Source of the DNA: Alkalibacillus silvisoli
GTDB taxonomy: Bacteria; Bacillota; Bacilli; Bacillales; Alkalibacillaceae
Assembly (NCBI RefSeq): GCF_039521975.1
Contig: NZ_BAAACZ010000003.1
Span: 186,001-250,000 of the forward strand
Reading direction: 5' to 3'
DNA: 64,000 nucleotides
This document shows positions 43,143 to 51,805 of the stretch, piece by piece (the first letter of the stretch is position 1; each line of letters starts with the position of its first letter). The translations under genes were made by a program, and so were the position numbers. A model generated the notes under the pieces. The model had not been told where the DNA came from. It did not search any database and saw only the letters and a list, made by a program, of their open reading frames with translations.

Positions 43143-43894
43143 CAAAACGAATTATTCCTTGCTTAGATGTTCAAGATGGAAGAGTTGTTAAGGGGAAGAG
43201 GTTTACCAATATAGAAGATATCGCAGATCCTGTTGAGCTTAGTAAACGATACAGTAAGCTTGGGGCGGATGAGTTAGTATTTTATGACATTACAGCAACA
43301 CATGAAAAGCGAGGAATTTTTTTAGATGTAGTCAAGCGTGTAGCAAAAGAAGTCCATATCCCTTTTACAGTTGGTGGCGGAATTCAGTCAGTTGAAGACT
43401 TCAGAGCGGTATTAAATGCCGGAGCGGATAAAGTCTCTGTTAATAGTGCTGCTGTACAAAATCCTTCATTAATAGATGAAGCTTCTGTTCGTTTTGGTAA
43501 TCAATGTGTCGTTTTATCTATTGATACTAAACAAGTAGATGGAGAATGGATGGTTTTTGTAAAAGGTGGACGTGAAAATACAGGTCAAAACTTGTTTAGA
43601 TGGGCACAAGAAGGTGAAAGACGTGGTGCTGGAGAGATTGTTCTAAATGTTATGGACACTGATGGAGTGAAGCAAGGTTATAACAACGAAGTCATGGCTC
43701 GGATAAGTGAATGTGTTAATGTCCCAATTGTTGCATCTGGTGGTGCTGGAGAAATGAAGCATTTCCGTGATGTTTTAATAGATGGGAAAGCCGATGCAGC
43801 TTTAGCCGCTTCAGTCTTTCACTTCGAAGAGATTGATTTACAACAATTAAAGCAATATTTATATAACCACGAACTACCGATCAGGCAGGGGTGA
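43136..43894 (+). CDS. hisF: Imidazole glycerol phosphate synthase, cyclase subunit
   Basis: A 252-aa barrel: RIIPCLDVQDGRVVKGKRF, FTVGGGIQSVEDFRAVLNAG, LNVMDTDGVKQGYNNEVM (catalytic Asp) and PIVASGGAGEMKHF. It uses ammonia from HisH to form IGP and AICAR. It overlaps hisA and is 7 bp from hisI. Confidence 0.97.
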   Translation: MLAKRIIPCLDVQDGRVVKGKRFTNIEDIADPVELSKRYSKLGADELVFYDITATHEKRGIFLDVVKRVAKEVHIPFTVGGGIQSVEDFRAVLNAGADKVSVNSAAVQNPSLIDEASVRFGNQCVVLSIDTKQVDGEWMVFVKGGRENTGQNLFRWAQEGERRGAGEIVLNVMDTDGVKQGYNNEVMARISECVNVPIVASGGAGEMKHFRDVLIDGKADAALAASVFHFEEIDLQQLKQYLYNHELPIRQG

Positions 43895-43901
43895 TTTTTT
43901 A

Positions 43902-44231
43902 ATGGAGAAGTTAAGTATTCAGTTTGATGAAAAAGGGTTGATCCCGGCTGTCATCCAAGATGTTCGTAGTGGTGAAGTCCTTATGTTAGCTTATATGAAT
44001 GAAGAGTCTTTTCGTAAAACAATTGAAACGAAACAGACATGGTTTTATAGTCGGAGCCGTCAAGAATTGTGGCTTAAAGGAGCGACTTCAGGTCATACCC
44101 AGTATGTAAAACAGCTTAGTTATGATTGTGATCAAGATGCTTTACTCGTACAAGTTGAGTCAAATGGTCCTGCATGCCATACAGGGAAGAAAAGCTGTTT
44201 TTATCGTCATGTGAATAAAATGATTCATTAA
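43902..44231 (+). CDS. hisI: Phosphoribosyl-AMP cyclohydrolase (HisI domain)
   Basis: A 109-aa protein with the full cyclohydrolase core: MLAYMNEESFRKTIE, TWFYSRSRQELWLKGATSGH, DCDQDALLVQVE and GPACHTGKKSCFYR (metal and substrate residues). In Bacillus this domain is normally fused to HisE as one protein of about 210 aa. Here the frame ends TAA at 44229-44231, a few residues past the domain, and the HisE sequence continues at once in the -1 frame. The cyclohydrolase itself looks intact. Confidence 0.92.
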   Translation: MEKLSIQFDEKGLIPAVIQDVRSGEVLMLAYMNEESFRKTIETKQTWFYSRSRQELWLKGATSGHTQYVKQLSYDCDQDALLVQVESNGPACHTGKKSCFYRHVNKMIH

Positions 44232-44533
44232 CTTATAATCGCGAGGTCATTCATCAAGTTTTTGAGTCGATTCACAACCGTAAGGAAAATCCAAAAGATG
44301 AATCATACACGAATTACTTATTTGAGGAAGGCCTCGATAAGATTTTGAAGAAAATAAGTGAAGAGTCAGGAGAAGTTTTAATTGGTGCTAAAAATAATGA
44401 CAATGAAAATTTAGCAATGGAATTAGCTGACCTTACTTATCATTTGCTTGTCTTGATGGCTGAAAAGGATATGCCGATTGAACGTGTGAAAGAGGCTTTA
44501 ACCAATAGGGTGAAAGGTGATGAGGATGAGTAA
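44219..44533 (+). CDS. hisE: Phosphoribosyl-ATP pyrophosphohydrolase (HisE domain), frameshifted from HisI
   Basis: The frame is open from 44219 and reads NDSLTYNREVIHQVFESIHN, then YTNYLFEEGLDKILKKISEE and ELADLTYHLLVLMAEKDMP, a complete HisE all-helical domain with its EE..E metal residues. No ATG, GTG or TTG with a ribosome site exists before the conserved N-terminal helix; the first TTG (44345) would remove part of the fold. Joining HisI at AATAAA to this frame by a -1 shift restores a standard HisIE fusion. So this is a one-base indel, a recoding site, or a sequence error in the AAAA run at 44217-44220. Confidence 0.85.
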   Translation, partial: NDSLTYNREVIHQVFESIHNRKENPKDESYTNYLFEEGLDKILKKISEESGEVLIGAKNNDNENLAMELADLTYHLLVLMAEKDMPIERVKEALTNRVKGDEDE

Positions 44534-45596
44534 ATTTTGGAGTCGAACCGCAATTGAAGCGAACCCTTATGTTCCTGGAGAGCAGCCTTATGAAGTGGAT
44601 ATTGTTAAGTTAAATACCAATGAAAATCCGTACCCACCTTCACCTAAAGCTCTAGAAGCTATGAAACAAATGGTTAATAGCGACCTACGGAAGTATCCGA
44701 CGCCAACAGTTAACTCGTTGAAAAATGTAATAGCAGATCGTGAATCGGTAAATTATGAGCAAGTCTTCGTTGGAAATGGATCAGATGAAGTGTTAGCCTT
44801 TGCATTTCAAACGTTTTTTGAACCGAACGAAGCGATTAAATTTCCAGATATTACGTATAGTTTTTACCCTGTATATGCGAAATTATATAAAATTCCATAT
44901 CAAGAGGTGCCATTACAAGAAGATTTCACAATAGATGTCGAAGGGATGAAGCGTTCTACGGGTGGTGTGATCTTTCCAAACCCAAATGCTCCAACAGGAA
45001 TTGCTTTACCTATAGAATCGATTGAAGAGATTTTACAAGGTAACTCTAACAATGTCGTAATCATCGATGAAGCTTATGTTGAATTTGGGGCAGAATCAGC
45101 TGTTCAGTTAGTTGATTATTATCCGAATTTACTCATCACAAAAACATTATCAAAATCGCATGCGCTAGCTGGTATACGTGTAGGTTATGCGATTGGTCAC
45201 GTGAAGTTAATTGAAGGGATTGAACGTGTGAAAAATTCATTTAATTCTTACACGATGGATCGCATTTCAATAAAAGGGGCAGAAGCGGCATTAAGAGATG
45301 AGGCTTATTATGCTAATGTCCTGGATCAAGTGGTTAAAACACGTAGTTGGGTAAAAGAATCTTTGAAAGAACTTGGGTTTTTAGTATTAAACTCAAATGC
45401 TAACTTTGTATTTGTTCAGCCTGTTGGAATAGAGGCATCAGTTTTATACAGGATGATGAAAAAGGAAGGAATTTATCTCAGATATTTTAACAAGCCGAAT
45501 TTGGATAGTTACATTAGAATTACAATTGGAACAAACGAAGAGATGGAGGAGTTGGTGAGAAAGGTAGAAAGGGTGTTAAATCAACAAATTAACTAG
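44526..45596 (+). CDS. hisC: Histidinol-phosphate aminotransferase
   Basis: A 356-aa fold-type I PLP enzyme: LNTNENPYPPSPKALEAM, VFVGNGSDEVLAFAF, IFPNPNAPTGIALP, VIIDEAYVEFG and the Schiff-base lysine in TKTLSKSHALAGIRVGY. It closes the operon, overlapping hisE by 8 bp. In B. subtilis this gene sits with trp, so its place in the his operon gives a self-contained pathway. I chose ATG 44526 by spacing from AAAGGTG. Confidence 0.95.
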   Translation: MSKFWSRTAIEANPYVPGEQPYEVDIVKLNTNENPYPPSPKALEAMKQMVNSDLRKYPTPTVNSLKNVIADRESVNYEQVFVGNGSDEVLAFAFQTFFEPNEAIKFPDITYSFYPVYAKLYKIPYQEVPLQEDFTIDVEGMKRSTGGVIFPNPNAPTGIALPIESIEEILQGNSNNVVIIDEAYVEFGAESAVQLVDYYPNLLITKTLSKSHALAGIRVGYAIGHVKLIEGIERVKNSFNSYTMDRISIKGAEAALRDEAYYANVLDQVVKTRSWVKESLKELGFLVLNSNANFVFVQPVGIEASVLYRMMKKEGIYLRYFNKPNLDSYIRITIGTNEEMEELVRKVERVLNQQIN

Positions 45597-45625
45597 GTTT
45601 AGTAATGACCTCTTCAAATTAACAA

Positions 45626-45653
45626 GACGAACGCTGGTTAACTAGCGCTCGTC
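45626..45653. terminator. Hairpin between convergent his and cad operons
   Basis: GACGAACGCT/AGCGCTCGTC (one mismatch) with loop GGTTAACT. The T-tract is weak on both sides, so it may be an inefficient terminator. Confidence 0.5.
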
Positions 45654-45662
45654 CTGTTACAG

Positions 45663-47762
45663 TTATTCTTTTAATTTAACCAATCGTAAAGCGTTTAGTG
45701 TGACGAGTAAAGTAGCCCCCATGTCTGCTAAGATAGCGATCCAAAGGGTAAGCCACCCCGGTATGACAAGAAGAAGGGCTAGGGCTTTTGTACTAAGGGC
45801 GAAAATAATATTCTGTTTGATGATATTAAGTGCTCTTCTGCTTAGACGAACAGTATATGGAAGCTTCGTTAAATCATCTCCCATTAAAGCTATATCCGCT
45901 GTTTCTAAAGCAGTATCTGTTCCAGCGCTACCCATTGCAATACCCACATCTGCAGTCGCTAATGCTGGTGCGTCATTGACACCATCACCAACCATGGCGA
46001 CTTGCCCGTAATGCTCTTGTAATTCTTTAACTTTCATCTGTTTATCTTTCGGTAACAGTTGTGATAAATATTGCTTAATCCCTACTTGATTACTAATTGA
46101 TTTGGCGGTTTCTTCATGATCTCCGGTTAGTAGTACAGTTCGCCTTAAACTTAACTTGTCTAATTGTTGGATCATGTCACTTGCCATTGAACGAACCGCA
46201 TCAGCAATGCTGATCAAACCAAGAATACGATTATTTTGACTCATTAGAATAACAGTGTGTCCAGTTTGTCTAGCTTCATGGATGAGTGCTTGTTCTTCAG
46301 TCGTTAAGTCATTAAACATTGAAGGGCTACCAATTTTGTATTCATCGCCATTAATATAGCCAGTAACACCTTTTCCTGTTATCGATTGAAAATCCTCAAC
46401 CTCAAGGTCATTGGGTATGTTAAACCAGTCCTCTGTATAGTCAGTAACGGCTTTAGCTAGAGGGTGTTGTGACATGACTTCTAATGCTTGGGCTTTTTGG
46501 AAAAACTGTTCTGCTGAGAGATTTTCATCAAACAAGTGGTAGTGTTGTACGACTGGTTTACCTTCTGTAACGGTGCCAGTCTTATCAAACGCGATTGTTT
46601 TGATCTGACCAAGCGCTTCTAAGTATGCTCCACCTTTAATAAGAACACCATTTCTAGCAGCACTACCAATCGCTGTTACAATTGCTACGGGTGTTGAAAT
46701 AACTAAAGCACAAGGGCATCCGACGACTAATACAGCTAACCCTTGGTAAATCCAAGTCTCAAAGCTTAATCCAAATATAAATGGTGGGATCGTTGCAACA
46801 CCTAAAGCAACTAACATGATTAATGGTGTATAATAAGCGGCGAATCGATCGATAAATTGCTGAGCTGGCGCTTGGTCATTTTGGGCTTCTTCAACTAAAT
46901 GAATAATTTTGGCTAACGTGGTGTCTTTGGCTAGCTTTTGAACATTAACTTCTAAGTAGCCTTCTTCATTTAATGTTCCAGCAAAAACTTCGTCATCTTT
47001 TGATTTAAAAACTGGAACAGATTCACCTGTAATCGCTGCTTGGTTGATTGATGATTCACCTTTTAATATGTGAGCGTCAACTGGAATTTTCTCACCTGGT
47101 TTAATGATGACAGTGTCTTCGATTTGAAGGTCTGATACATCAATTTCAACTATTCTCTGGTCACGAATAACCCGCGCTGTGTTAGGTGCAACTTCCATTA
47201 AGGACTGAATCGATGAGCGAGCGCGGTCGATTGAATAGCGTTCTAGTGCTTCACTAATAGCGAATAATATAACGACAACAGCGCCTTCTACCCATTCACC
47301 AATAATTGCAGCGCCAATAACAGCAATCGTCATTAACGTTTTCATATCAAACCGTAGTTTAAATAAGTTCCTTACACCTATATTTAATAATTGGTAACCC
47401 CCAATGGCAATAGAGGATAGAAACATACCTGTTGTAATCGGGTGGTTATCACCTAATTGAAATAATAAGTAGATGCCAATCATTAATAATATAGCTGAGA
47501 CGATAATGTGCCAGTTAGATTTAATGGTATTTAATTTTGGTGGTTGTTCTTTATGACTGTATTGTTTTGAAATTGATAAATTTTCAAATGCACCTGCTTT
47601 TTTTAATTGTTCAACTGTAGCATCACCATAAACTGTGATTTTTGATGCACCAAAATTAACTTTAGCATCCGCTACAGCATTAAGGTCTTTAACGTTGTTT
47701 TCGAATGTTTGAGCGCATGATGTACATGACATACCTTTGACATAGTAGGTTTCTTGATGCAT
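45663..47762 (-). CDS. cadA: Cd2+/Zn2+/Pb2+-exporting P1B-type ATPase
   Basis: A 699-aa membrane pump. An N-terminal heavy-metal domain with GMSCTSCA (residues 10-17) is followed by eight helices with the ion-binding CPC motif (VVGCPCALVIST), phosphorylation site FDKTGTVTEGKP, a HP motif (SQHPLAKAV) and hinge MVGDGVNDAPALATADVG. The CPC followed by the C-terminal helix WIAILADMGATLLVTLNALR is typical of CadA/ZntA and not of copper pumps. Its first base overlaps the last base of cadC. Confidence 0.93.
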   Translation of the reverse strand: MHQETYYVKGMSCTSCAQTFENNVKDLNAVADAKVNFGASKITVYGDATVEQLKKAGAFENLSISKQYSHKEQPPKLNTIKSNWHIIVSAILLMIGIYLLFQLGDNHPITTGMFLSSIAIGGYQLLNIGVRNLFKLRFDMKTLMTIAVIGAAIIGEWVEGAVVVILFAISEALERYSIDRARSSIQSLMEVAPNTARVIRDQRIVEIDVSDLQIEDTVIIKPGEKIPVDAHILKGESSINQAAITGESVPVFKSKDDEVFAGTLNEEGYLEVNVQKLAKDTTLAKIIHLVEEAQNDQAPAQQFIDRFAAYYTPLIMLVALGVATIPPFIFGLSFETWIYQGLAVLVVGCPCALVISTPVAIVTAIGSAARNGVLIKGGAYLEALGQIKTIAFDKTGTVTEGKPVVQHYHLFDENLSAEQFFQKAQALEVMSQHPLAKAVTDYTEDWFNIPNDLEVEDFQSITGKGVTGYINGDEYKIGSPSMFNDLTTEEQALIHEARQTGHTVILMSQNNRILGLISIADAVRSMASDMIQQLDKLSLRRTVLLTGDHEETAKSISNQVGIKQYLSQLLPKDKQMKVKELQEHYGQVAMVGDGVNDAPALATADVGIAMGSAGTDTALETADIALMGDDLTKLPYTVRLSRRALNIIKQNIIFALSTKALALLLVIPGWLTLWIAILADMGATLLVTLNALRLVKLKE

Positions 47763-48130
47763 TAGGATTCCTCCAGTTCGTGCTGGTGTGCAATGGCAAT
47801 ATTAATTAAACTGTGCACGTGATGGTCATCAAGTGAGTAGTAAATGTTTTTGCCTTGTTTTCTAGCTTTAGCTAAACCGTGCTTTTTTAAAGTTCGTAAA
47901 TGGTGGGAAGCAGTGGCAACAGATGTTTCTGTGATTACTGCTAAATCACAAACGCAAAGTTCTTTTTCGAATGTGAGAGCTTGAGCGACTTTCACACGGG
48001 TTGGGTCTCCTAATACTTTAAACAATTGTGCAACGGCTTGAATCGATGTTTGATTAACAGACTGATAAATAGTTTTTAATTGGTTTTCACTTATTTCAGA
48101 AGTACAGTTGGGGAGTTTCAACAGATACAC
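47762..48130 (-). CDS. cadC: Metal-responsive ArsR/SmtB repressor CadC
   Basis: A 122-aa (or 119-aa) winged-helix repressor. Metal ligands: Cys9 in the N-terminal arm and Cys59/Cys61 in ELCVCDL (alpha-3N site for Cd/Pb), plus the alpha-5 zinc motif DxH...HxxE (Asp102, His104, His115, Glu118). Only one N-terminal Cys is seen where CadC of pI258 has two. The start may be GTG 48130 or TTG 48121, the latter better spaced from AAGGTG. It represses cadCA through the two dyads upstream. Confidence 0.92.
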   Translation of the reverse strand: MYLLKLPNCTSEISENQLKTIYQSVNQTSIQAVAQLFKVLGDPTRVKVAQALTFEKELCVCDLAVITETSVATASHHLRTLKKHGLAKARKQGKNIYYSLDDHHVHSLINIAIAHQHELEES

Positions 48131-48138
48131 CTTCTTTC

Positions 48139-48158
48139 ATTCAAATGTTCGTTTGAAT
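48139..48158. promoter_or_regulatory. CadC-type operator, proximal
   Basis: ATTCAAATGTTCGTTTGAAT is an ATTCAAA-N6-TTTGAAT inverted repeat, the form bound by CadC/SmtB repressors. It lies just upstream of cadC. Confidence 0.8.
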
Positions 48159-48165
48159 ATATTAT

Positions 48166-48185
48166 ATTCAAATATATGTTTGAAT
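48166..48185. promoter_or_regulatory. CadC-type operator, distal
   Basis: ATTCAAATATATGTTTGAAT is a second ATTCAAA-N6-TTTGAAT dyad, with its centre 27 bp from the proximal copy. The TATATTC/TATAATA sequence between the dyads could hold the -10 on the minus strand. Confidence 0.8.
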
Positions 48186-48260
48186 GTCAAAAGAATTGCA
48201 CTATCATTTCTCATTATTTAACATAAAGTTTAAAATCAGAAGTTAAGGGAGGTCGTTTTC

Positions 48261-48755
48261 ATGATTAGAGAGGCAAGGAAGGAAGATTTAGATCAGATTG
48301 AAACGATTGTGAGTCATGCAAAAGTGATGATGGCTGAATCTGGTATGACACAATGGGGTGATACATATCCATTAAGAAACCATTATGAATCAGATCTAAA
48401 GAGGCATGAATTATTTGTTTATGAACAGGAGCAACAAGTCATTGGCGTTGCTTGTATAAGTAATGAGGGGCATGAGGAGTATAAAGAAATTAACTGGAGT
48501 GATGATTCGCCGTATTTATGTATTAAAAGATTAGCCGTGGACTTAAATAAAAGACATAAAGGAATTGGCTTAGCGTTTTATCGTTTTGCTGAAAACTTAG
48601 CTATACAACAAGGGATACCCTATATTCGTACCGATACAAATGGGGAAAATGAAGCGGCACTTAACTTGTTTAAAAAAGGGAATTACACACTAGTCGACCG
48701 TCAGCACCACGGCAATTTCAAAGAACCATTCTTTTATTACGAGAAAAAAGTTTAA
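48261..48755 (+). CDS. GNAT-family N-acetyltransferase
   Basis: A 164-aa acetyltransferase: IREARKEDLDQIETIV at the N-terminus, CIKRLAVDLNKRHKGIGLAF as the acetyl-CoA loop and RTDTNGENEAALNLFKKGNY as the C-terminal motif. The acceptor is unknown. It is a single gene behind AAGGGAGG and is divergent from cadC. Confidence 0.88.
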   Translation: MIREARKEDLDQIETIVSHAKVMMAESGMTQWGDTYPLRNHYESDLKRHELFVYEQEQQVIGVACISNEGHEEYKEINWSDDSPYLCIKRLAVDLNKRHKGIGLAFYRFAENLAIQQGIPYIRTDTNGENEAALNLFKKGNYTLVDRQHHGNFKEPFFYYEKKV

Positions 48756-48789
48756 TGGTAATTTGTAAAAACACATACTGTAAACGAAG

Positions 48790-48827
48790 AAGCCCAGCTA
48801 TGGATTTGAAGGTCCTAAGCTGGGCTT
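48790..48827. terminator. Bidirectional terminator
   Basis: AAGCCCAGCT/AGCTGGGCTT with an 18-nt loop, between the convergent GNAT and PepF genes; the T-tract is short on both strands. Confidence 0.75.
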
Positions 48828-48832
48828 ACTGA

Positions 48833-50629
48833 TTATTTACTTGTTAATTCTAAGTACTCAGCTACATCTTTCTTACAAAGTTCAATCCCTTTTTCCCAGA
48901 ACGATTCTTTCGTAATATCTTCACCTAAATGCTTCATGGCTAAGTCTTCTACCGACATTCTGGCAGTATCTTGAAGGAGCTCAATGTATTGATCTTCATA
49001 GCTTGTACCTTCTTCAAGTGCTTTCGCATAAATACTAAGTGAAAATAAGTAACCGAACGTGTACGGGAAGTTATAAAAAGGTACGCCTGTAATATGAAAG
49101 TGTAATTTATTCGACCAGTAGCTTGGGCTTGTTGAGTTAACAGCATCACAATAAGCTTCGCGCTGTGCTTCGTCTGTTAGTTCATTTAATCGACTTGCTG
49201 GTACAAAACCTTTTTTACGCTCTTCATAAAAGCGCGTTTCAAATAAGAACCGAGAATGAATGTTCATAAAGAATGCGACACTGCGCTGTAATTTATCTTC
49301 TAATAAAGCAATTTTGTCTTCTGTCGTTTTTGACTCTTTCACCGCAGCATCTGCTACAATCATTTCAGCAAACGTAGAAGCAGTTTCTGCGACGTTCATG
49401 GCATAACGACGATTAAGTGGATGCACAGGCTTTAGTGCAAATGAATGGTAAGCGTGGCCTAATTCATGAGCTAATGTCGCAACATTAGACATGGAACCAC
49501 TATACGTCATAAAAATTCGTGATTGTTCACTTAACGGGAACCCTGTACAGAACCCACCAGGGCGTTTACCTGGACGATCTTCTGCTTCAATCCACGCATC
49601 TTTAAAAGCTGTTTTAGAAAAGTCGGCCATTTTAGGGCTGAATTGCTCAAAGTGCTTTAATATAAATTGAGCTCCATCATCATACGAAAGCTTTTGACTG
49701 TTTTCTTGTGTTGGTGCGCCTAAATCATACCATTCTAGCTTATCTTTACCGAGTAATTCGGCTTTTCGGTATAAGAAATCAACGAATGGCTGCTTATGCT
49801 TTGTAATCGCACCCCACATCGCATCTAACGTAGCTTGTTGCATACGATTAATATCTAAAGGCTCCTTTAATACATTGTCCCAGCCACGTTTTTTATACAC
49901 GTTTAAACGGAAGCCAGCTAAATGGTTTAATGTATTAGCAAAAAGCGATTCTTTCTCTTTCCACGCTGCTTCTAACTTTTCATAGACTTGCTTACGAACA
50001 TCGGGGTTTTCATGCGATAATAAATTGTTAGCTTGTCCAACTGATAACTCTTTTTCTTCACCATCAACAGTGACATTAACTGTCATATCACCAACAATGG
50101 TATTATACATTTGGCCCCAAGCGTGATAGCCATCAACAGATAAGGAAGAGATTAGAGATTCTTCATCTTCTGATAGTTGCTCTTGAGCTGCATCACGCCA
50201 CTCATTTAAGACAAATGACAGTTCAGAGAGTTCCTCATGTTCAAGTAACCCTTTCCAAACATTTTTATCGGTTTGTGCAAGTTGTTGTTTAAAGCTATTA
50301 AATAAAGAGCCATAAGAAGCGGATAATTCTGTTACTTCACTACGCAAAGTACTGGCTTTATGGTCACTCATATTTTGCGCTTCAAGACATGAAATAAAAG
50401 CACCTGCCTGGCGGATCTTTTGACTAATGTCTGATCCTTCTTCAATTAAGTTCACTACTTCACTAGCTTCATTAACCGAAGTAGGTGTCTTAAATTGATT
50501 AAGCTTTTCTGTGAAGGATGCTAAATGTTCTTTTGTTTCATCCAGGTGACGGCGAAGCTCTTCAGATTCGCTTCCGCCTTTAAAGAAAACATCTAAATCC
50601 CAAACTACGGGGTAACTTGTTTTCGTCAT
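48833..50629 (-). CDS. pepF: Oligoendopeptidase F, M3 family
   Basis: A 598-aa zinc metallopeptidase. The active site is TLAHELGHAYHSFAL (HExxH) with the downstream Glu ligand in ETASTFAEMI, and the N-terminal helical half resembles PepF/YjbG. It cleaves peptides of about 7-20 residues in the cytoplasm. The ATG at 50629 follows GGGAGG by 8 bp; an upstream frame extension of 7 codons has no site. Confidence 0.92.
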   Translation of the reverse strand: MTKTSYPVVWDLDVFFKGGSESEELRRHLDETKEHLASFTEKLNQFKTPTSVNEASEVVNLIEEGSDISQKIRQAGAFISCLEAQNMSDHKASTLRSEVTELSASYGSLFNSFKQQLAQTDKNVWKGLLEHEELSELSFVLNEWRDAAQEQLSEDEESLISSLSVDGYHAWGQMYNTIVGDMTVNVTVDGEEKELSVGQANNLLSHENPDVRKQVYEKLEAAWKEKESLFANTLNHLAGFRLNVYKKRGWDNVLKEPLDINRMQQATLDAMWGAITKHKQPFVDFLYRKAELLGKDKLEWYDLGAPTQENSQKLSYDDGAQFILKHFEQFSPKMADFSKTAFKDAWIEAEDRPGKRPGGFCTGFPLSEQSRIFMTYSGSMSNVATLAHELGHAYHSFALKPVHPLNRRYAMNVAETASTFAEMIVADAAVKESKTTEDKIALLEDKLQRSVAFFMNIHSRFLFETRFYEERKKGFVPASRLNELTDEAQREAYCDAVNSTSPSYWSNKLHFHITGVPFYNFPYTFGYLFSLSIYAKALEEGTSYEDQYIELLQDTARMSVEDLAMKHLGEDITKESFWEKGIELCKKDVAEYLELTSK

Positions 50630-50814
50630 TAAAATAACCTCCCAATACATTCGAAATTTTCATAATAATATAACTATAGTATAGCATAAAAGGTAGTCCG
50701 AATGAAGAATATTTCGAGTTAAGAAGTAATTAATTGTTGTAGTATCACTGACACCATTGCATCCTCCTGTTTAACAAGAAACAGCATGAGATGGTTGTGT
50801 AACTTGATCGACGT

Positions 50815-50930
50815 TTAGGGCTTTATCAGCGTTCGGGGAAGTTTTATCAGCGTTCGAGGAGACTTTATCAGCGCTCAGGCGTTTTTATCAGCGTTCGCGG
50901 GTCGTTTATCAGCGCTCAGGCGATTTTCTC
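50815..50930 (-). repeat. Array of five 20-21 bp units (TTTATCAGCG on plus, CGCTGATAAA on minus)
   Basis: TTTATCAGCG begins at 50822, 50843, 50864, 50884 and 50905, alternating GTTCG and GCTCAGG after it. Read on the minus strand this is the array seen at 25281, and it again follows the composite hairpin (50953-50992) through the linker CGATACCGCTACATGAG. The rest of the gap 50630-51001 holds no gene. Confidence 0.85.
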
Positions 50931-50952
50931 ATGTAGCGGTATCGAAACTAAA

Positions 50953-50992
50953 AAATCCGAACGAGTTCATTTATGATGAGTCGTCCGGATTT
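50953..50992 (-). terminator. Composite-repeat hairpin, copy 3 (downstream of peroxiredoxin)
   Basis: AAATCCGAACGA and TCGTCCGGATTT pair with one mismatch; an inner TTCAT/ATGAG pairing adds to the stem. It lies 10 bp beyond the peroxiredoxin stop on the minus strand and ends in a T-run on that strand, so it can act as its terminator. Confidence 0.8.
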
Positions 50993-51001
50993 AAGAAGCT
51001 T

Positions 51002-51658
51002 TTACTTGTTTAAATCTTTTTTAGCTAAGTACCAGTCTATAACTTCAAGGCTGTCATCCTTAGCTCGCTCAGCTGCTTGTTGTTTTGAAGCAGGTGGTGG
51101 AACAATGACTTTGTCTCCTGGCTTCCAATCAGCTGGAGTAGAAACTTGATGCTCAGCAGTAGTTTGAAGCGCTTTAACGAGACGAACAATTTCATCCATA
51201 TTACGGCCTGTAGTAAGTGGATAATAGATAATTGATTTGACAACTTGTTGATCATCAATGACAAACACAGCGCGATTAGTTTCTGTGCCACTATCATTTG
51301 GATGAATCATACCATACTTCTTGGCAACTTGCTGATCTAGGTCAGCTATTACAGGGAACTCAATTTCTACATTGAAATTCTCTTCAATATTACGTGCCCA
51401 AGCAATATGTGATTGAACACTATCAATGCTTAAACCTAATAATTCAGTGTTTAGCTCACGCAGTTGCGGGTAAATACTTTGGAATGAAACAAACTCAGTT
51501 GTGCACACGGGTGTAAAGTCTGCAGGGTGCGAAAATAATACAACCCATGACCCTTTGTAATCCTCTAAACTAATTTGACCATGTGTCGTTTTAGCTTCAA
51601 AACTAGGTGCTTTGTCCCCAATGCGAGGCAATTGAAATTGTTGATTTTCTTCTGACAT
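51002..51658 (-). CDS. Peroxiredoxin, Prx6/1-Cys-like
   Basis: A 218-aa thiol peroxidase. The peroxidatic Cys52 is in HPADFTPVCTTEFV, and the long C-terminal arm (ADWKPGDKVIVPPPASKQQA) is typical of Prx6-type enzymes; no second conserved Cys is present. It reduces hydrogen and organic peroxides. The ATG at 51658 has AAGGAGAGG upstream. A TATAAT sits in the region before it, and a TCCTATAGGA palindrome (51693-51702) lies between it and the start. Confidence 0.92.
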   Translation of the reverse strand: MSEENQQFQLPRIGDKAPSFEAKTTHGQISLEDYKGSWVVLFSHPADFTPVCTTEFVSFQSIYPQLRELNTELLGLSIDSVQSHIAWARNIEENFNVEIEFPVIADLDQQVAKKYGMIHPNDSGTETNRAVFVIDDQQVVKSIIYYPLTTGRNMDEIVRLVKALQTTAEHQVSTPADWKPGDKVIVPPPASKQQAAERAKDDSLEVIDWYLAKKDLNK

Positions 51659-51771
51659 AATATTCCTCTCCTTATACAAAAAATATTTATTCCTATAGGA
51701 TTACTATGGTTTATTATACACTAAATATAACAAAAGTGATAAGAAATTTCACAATATTTGCATCAGAAATT

Positions 51772-51805
51772 AAAAAAGAGTTTGCACATGATTGGTGCAA
51801 ACCCT
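51772..51805 (-). terminator. Intrinsic terminator of the polysaccharide deacetylase gene
   Basis: GTTTGCAC/GTGCAAAC with a 7-nt loop, followed on the minus strand by a run of T, directly after the stop codon. Confidence 0.9.

Noticed and set aside
44219..44240. Programmed -1 frameshift with a classic slippery heptamer
   Set aside because: The sequence G-AAT-AAA-ATG does not fit X-XXY-YYZ, and no following hairpin or pseudoknot is obvious; an indel or base error is simpler.
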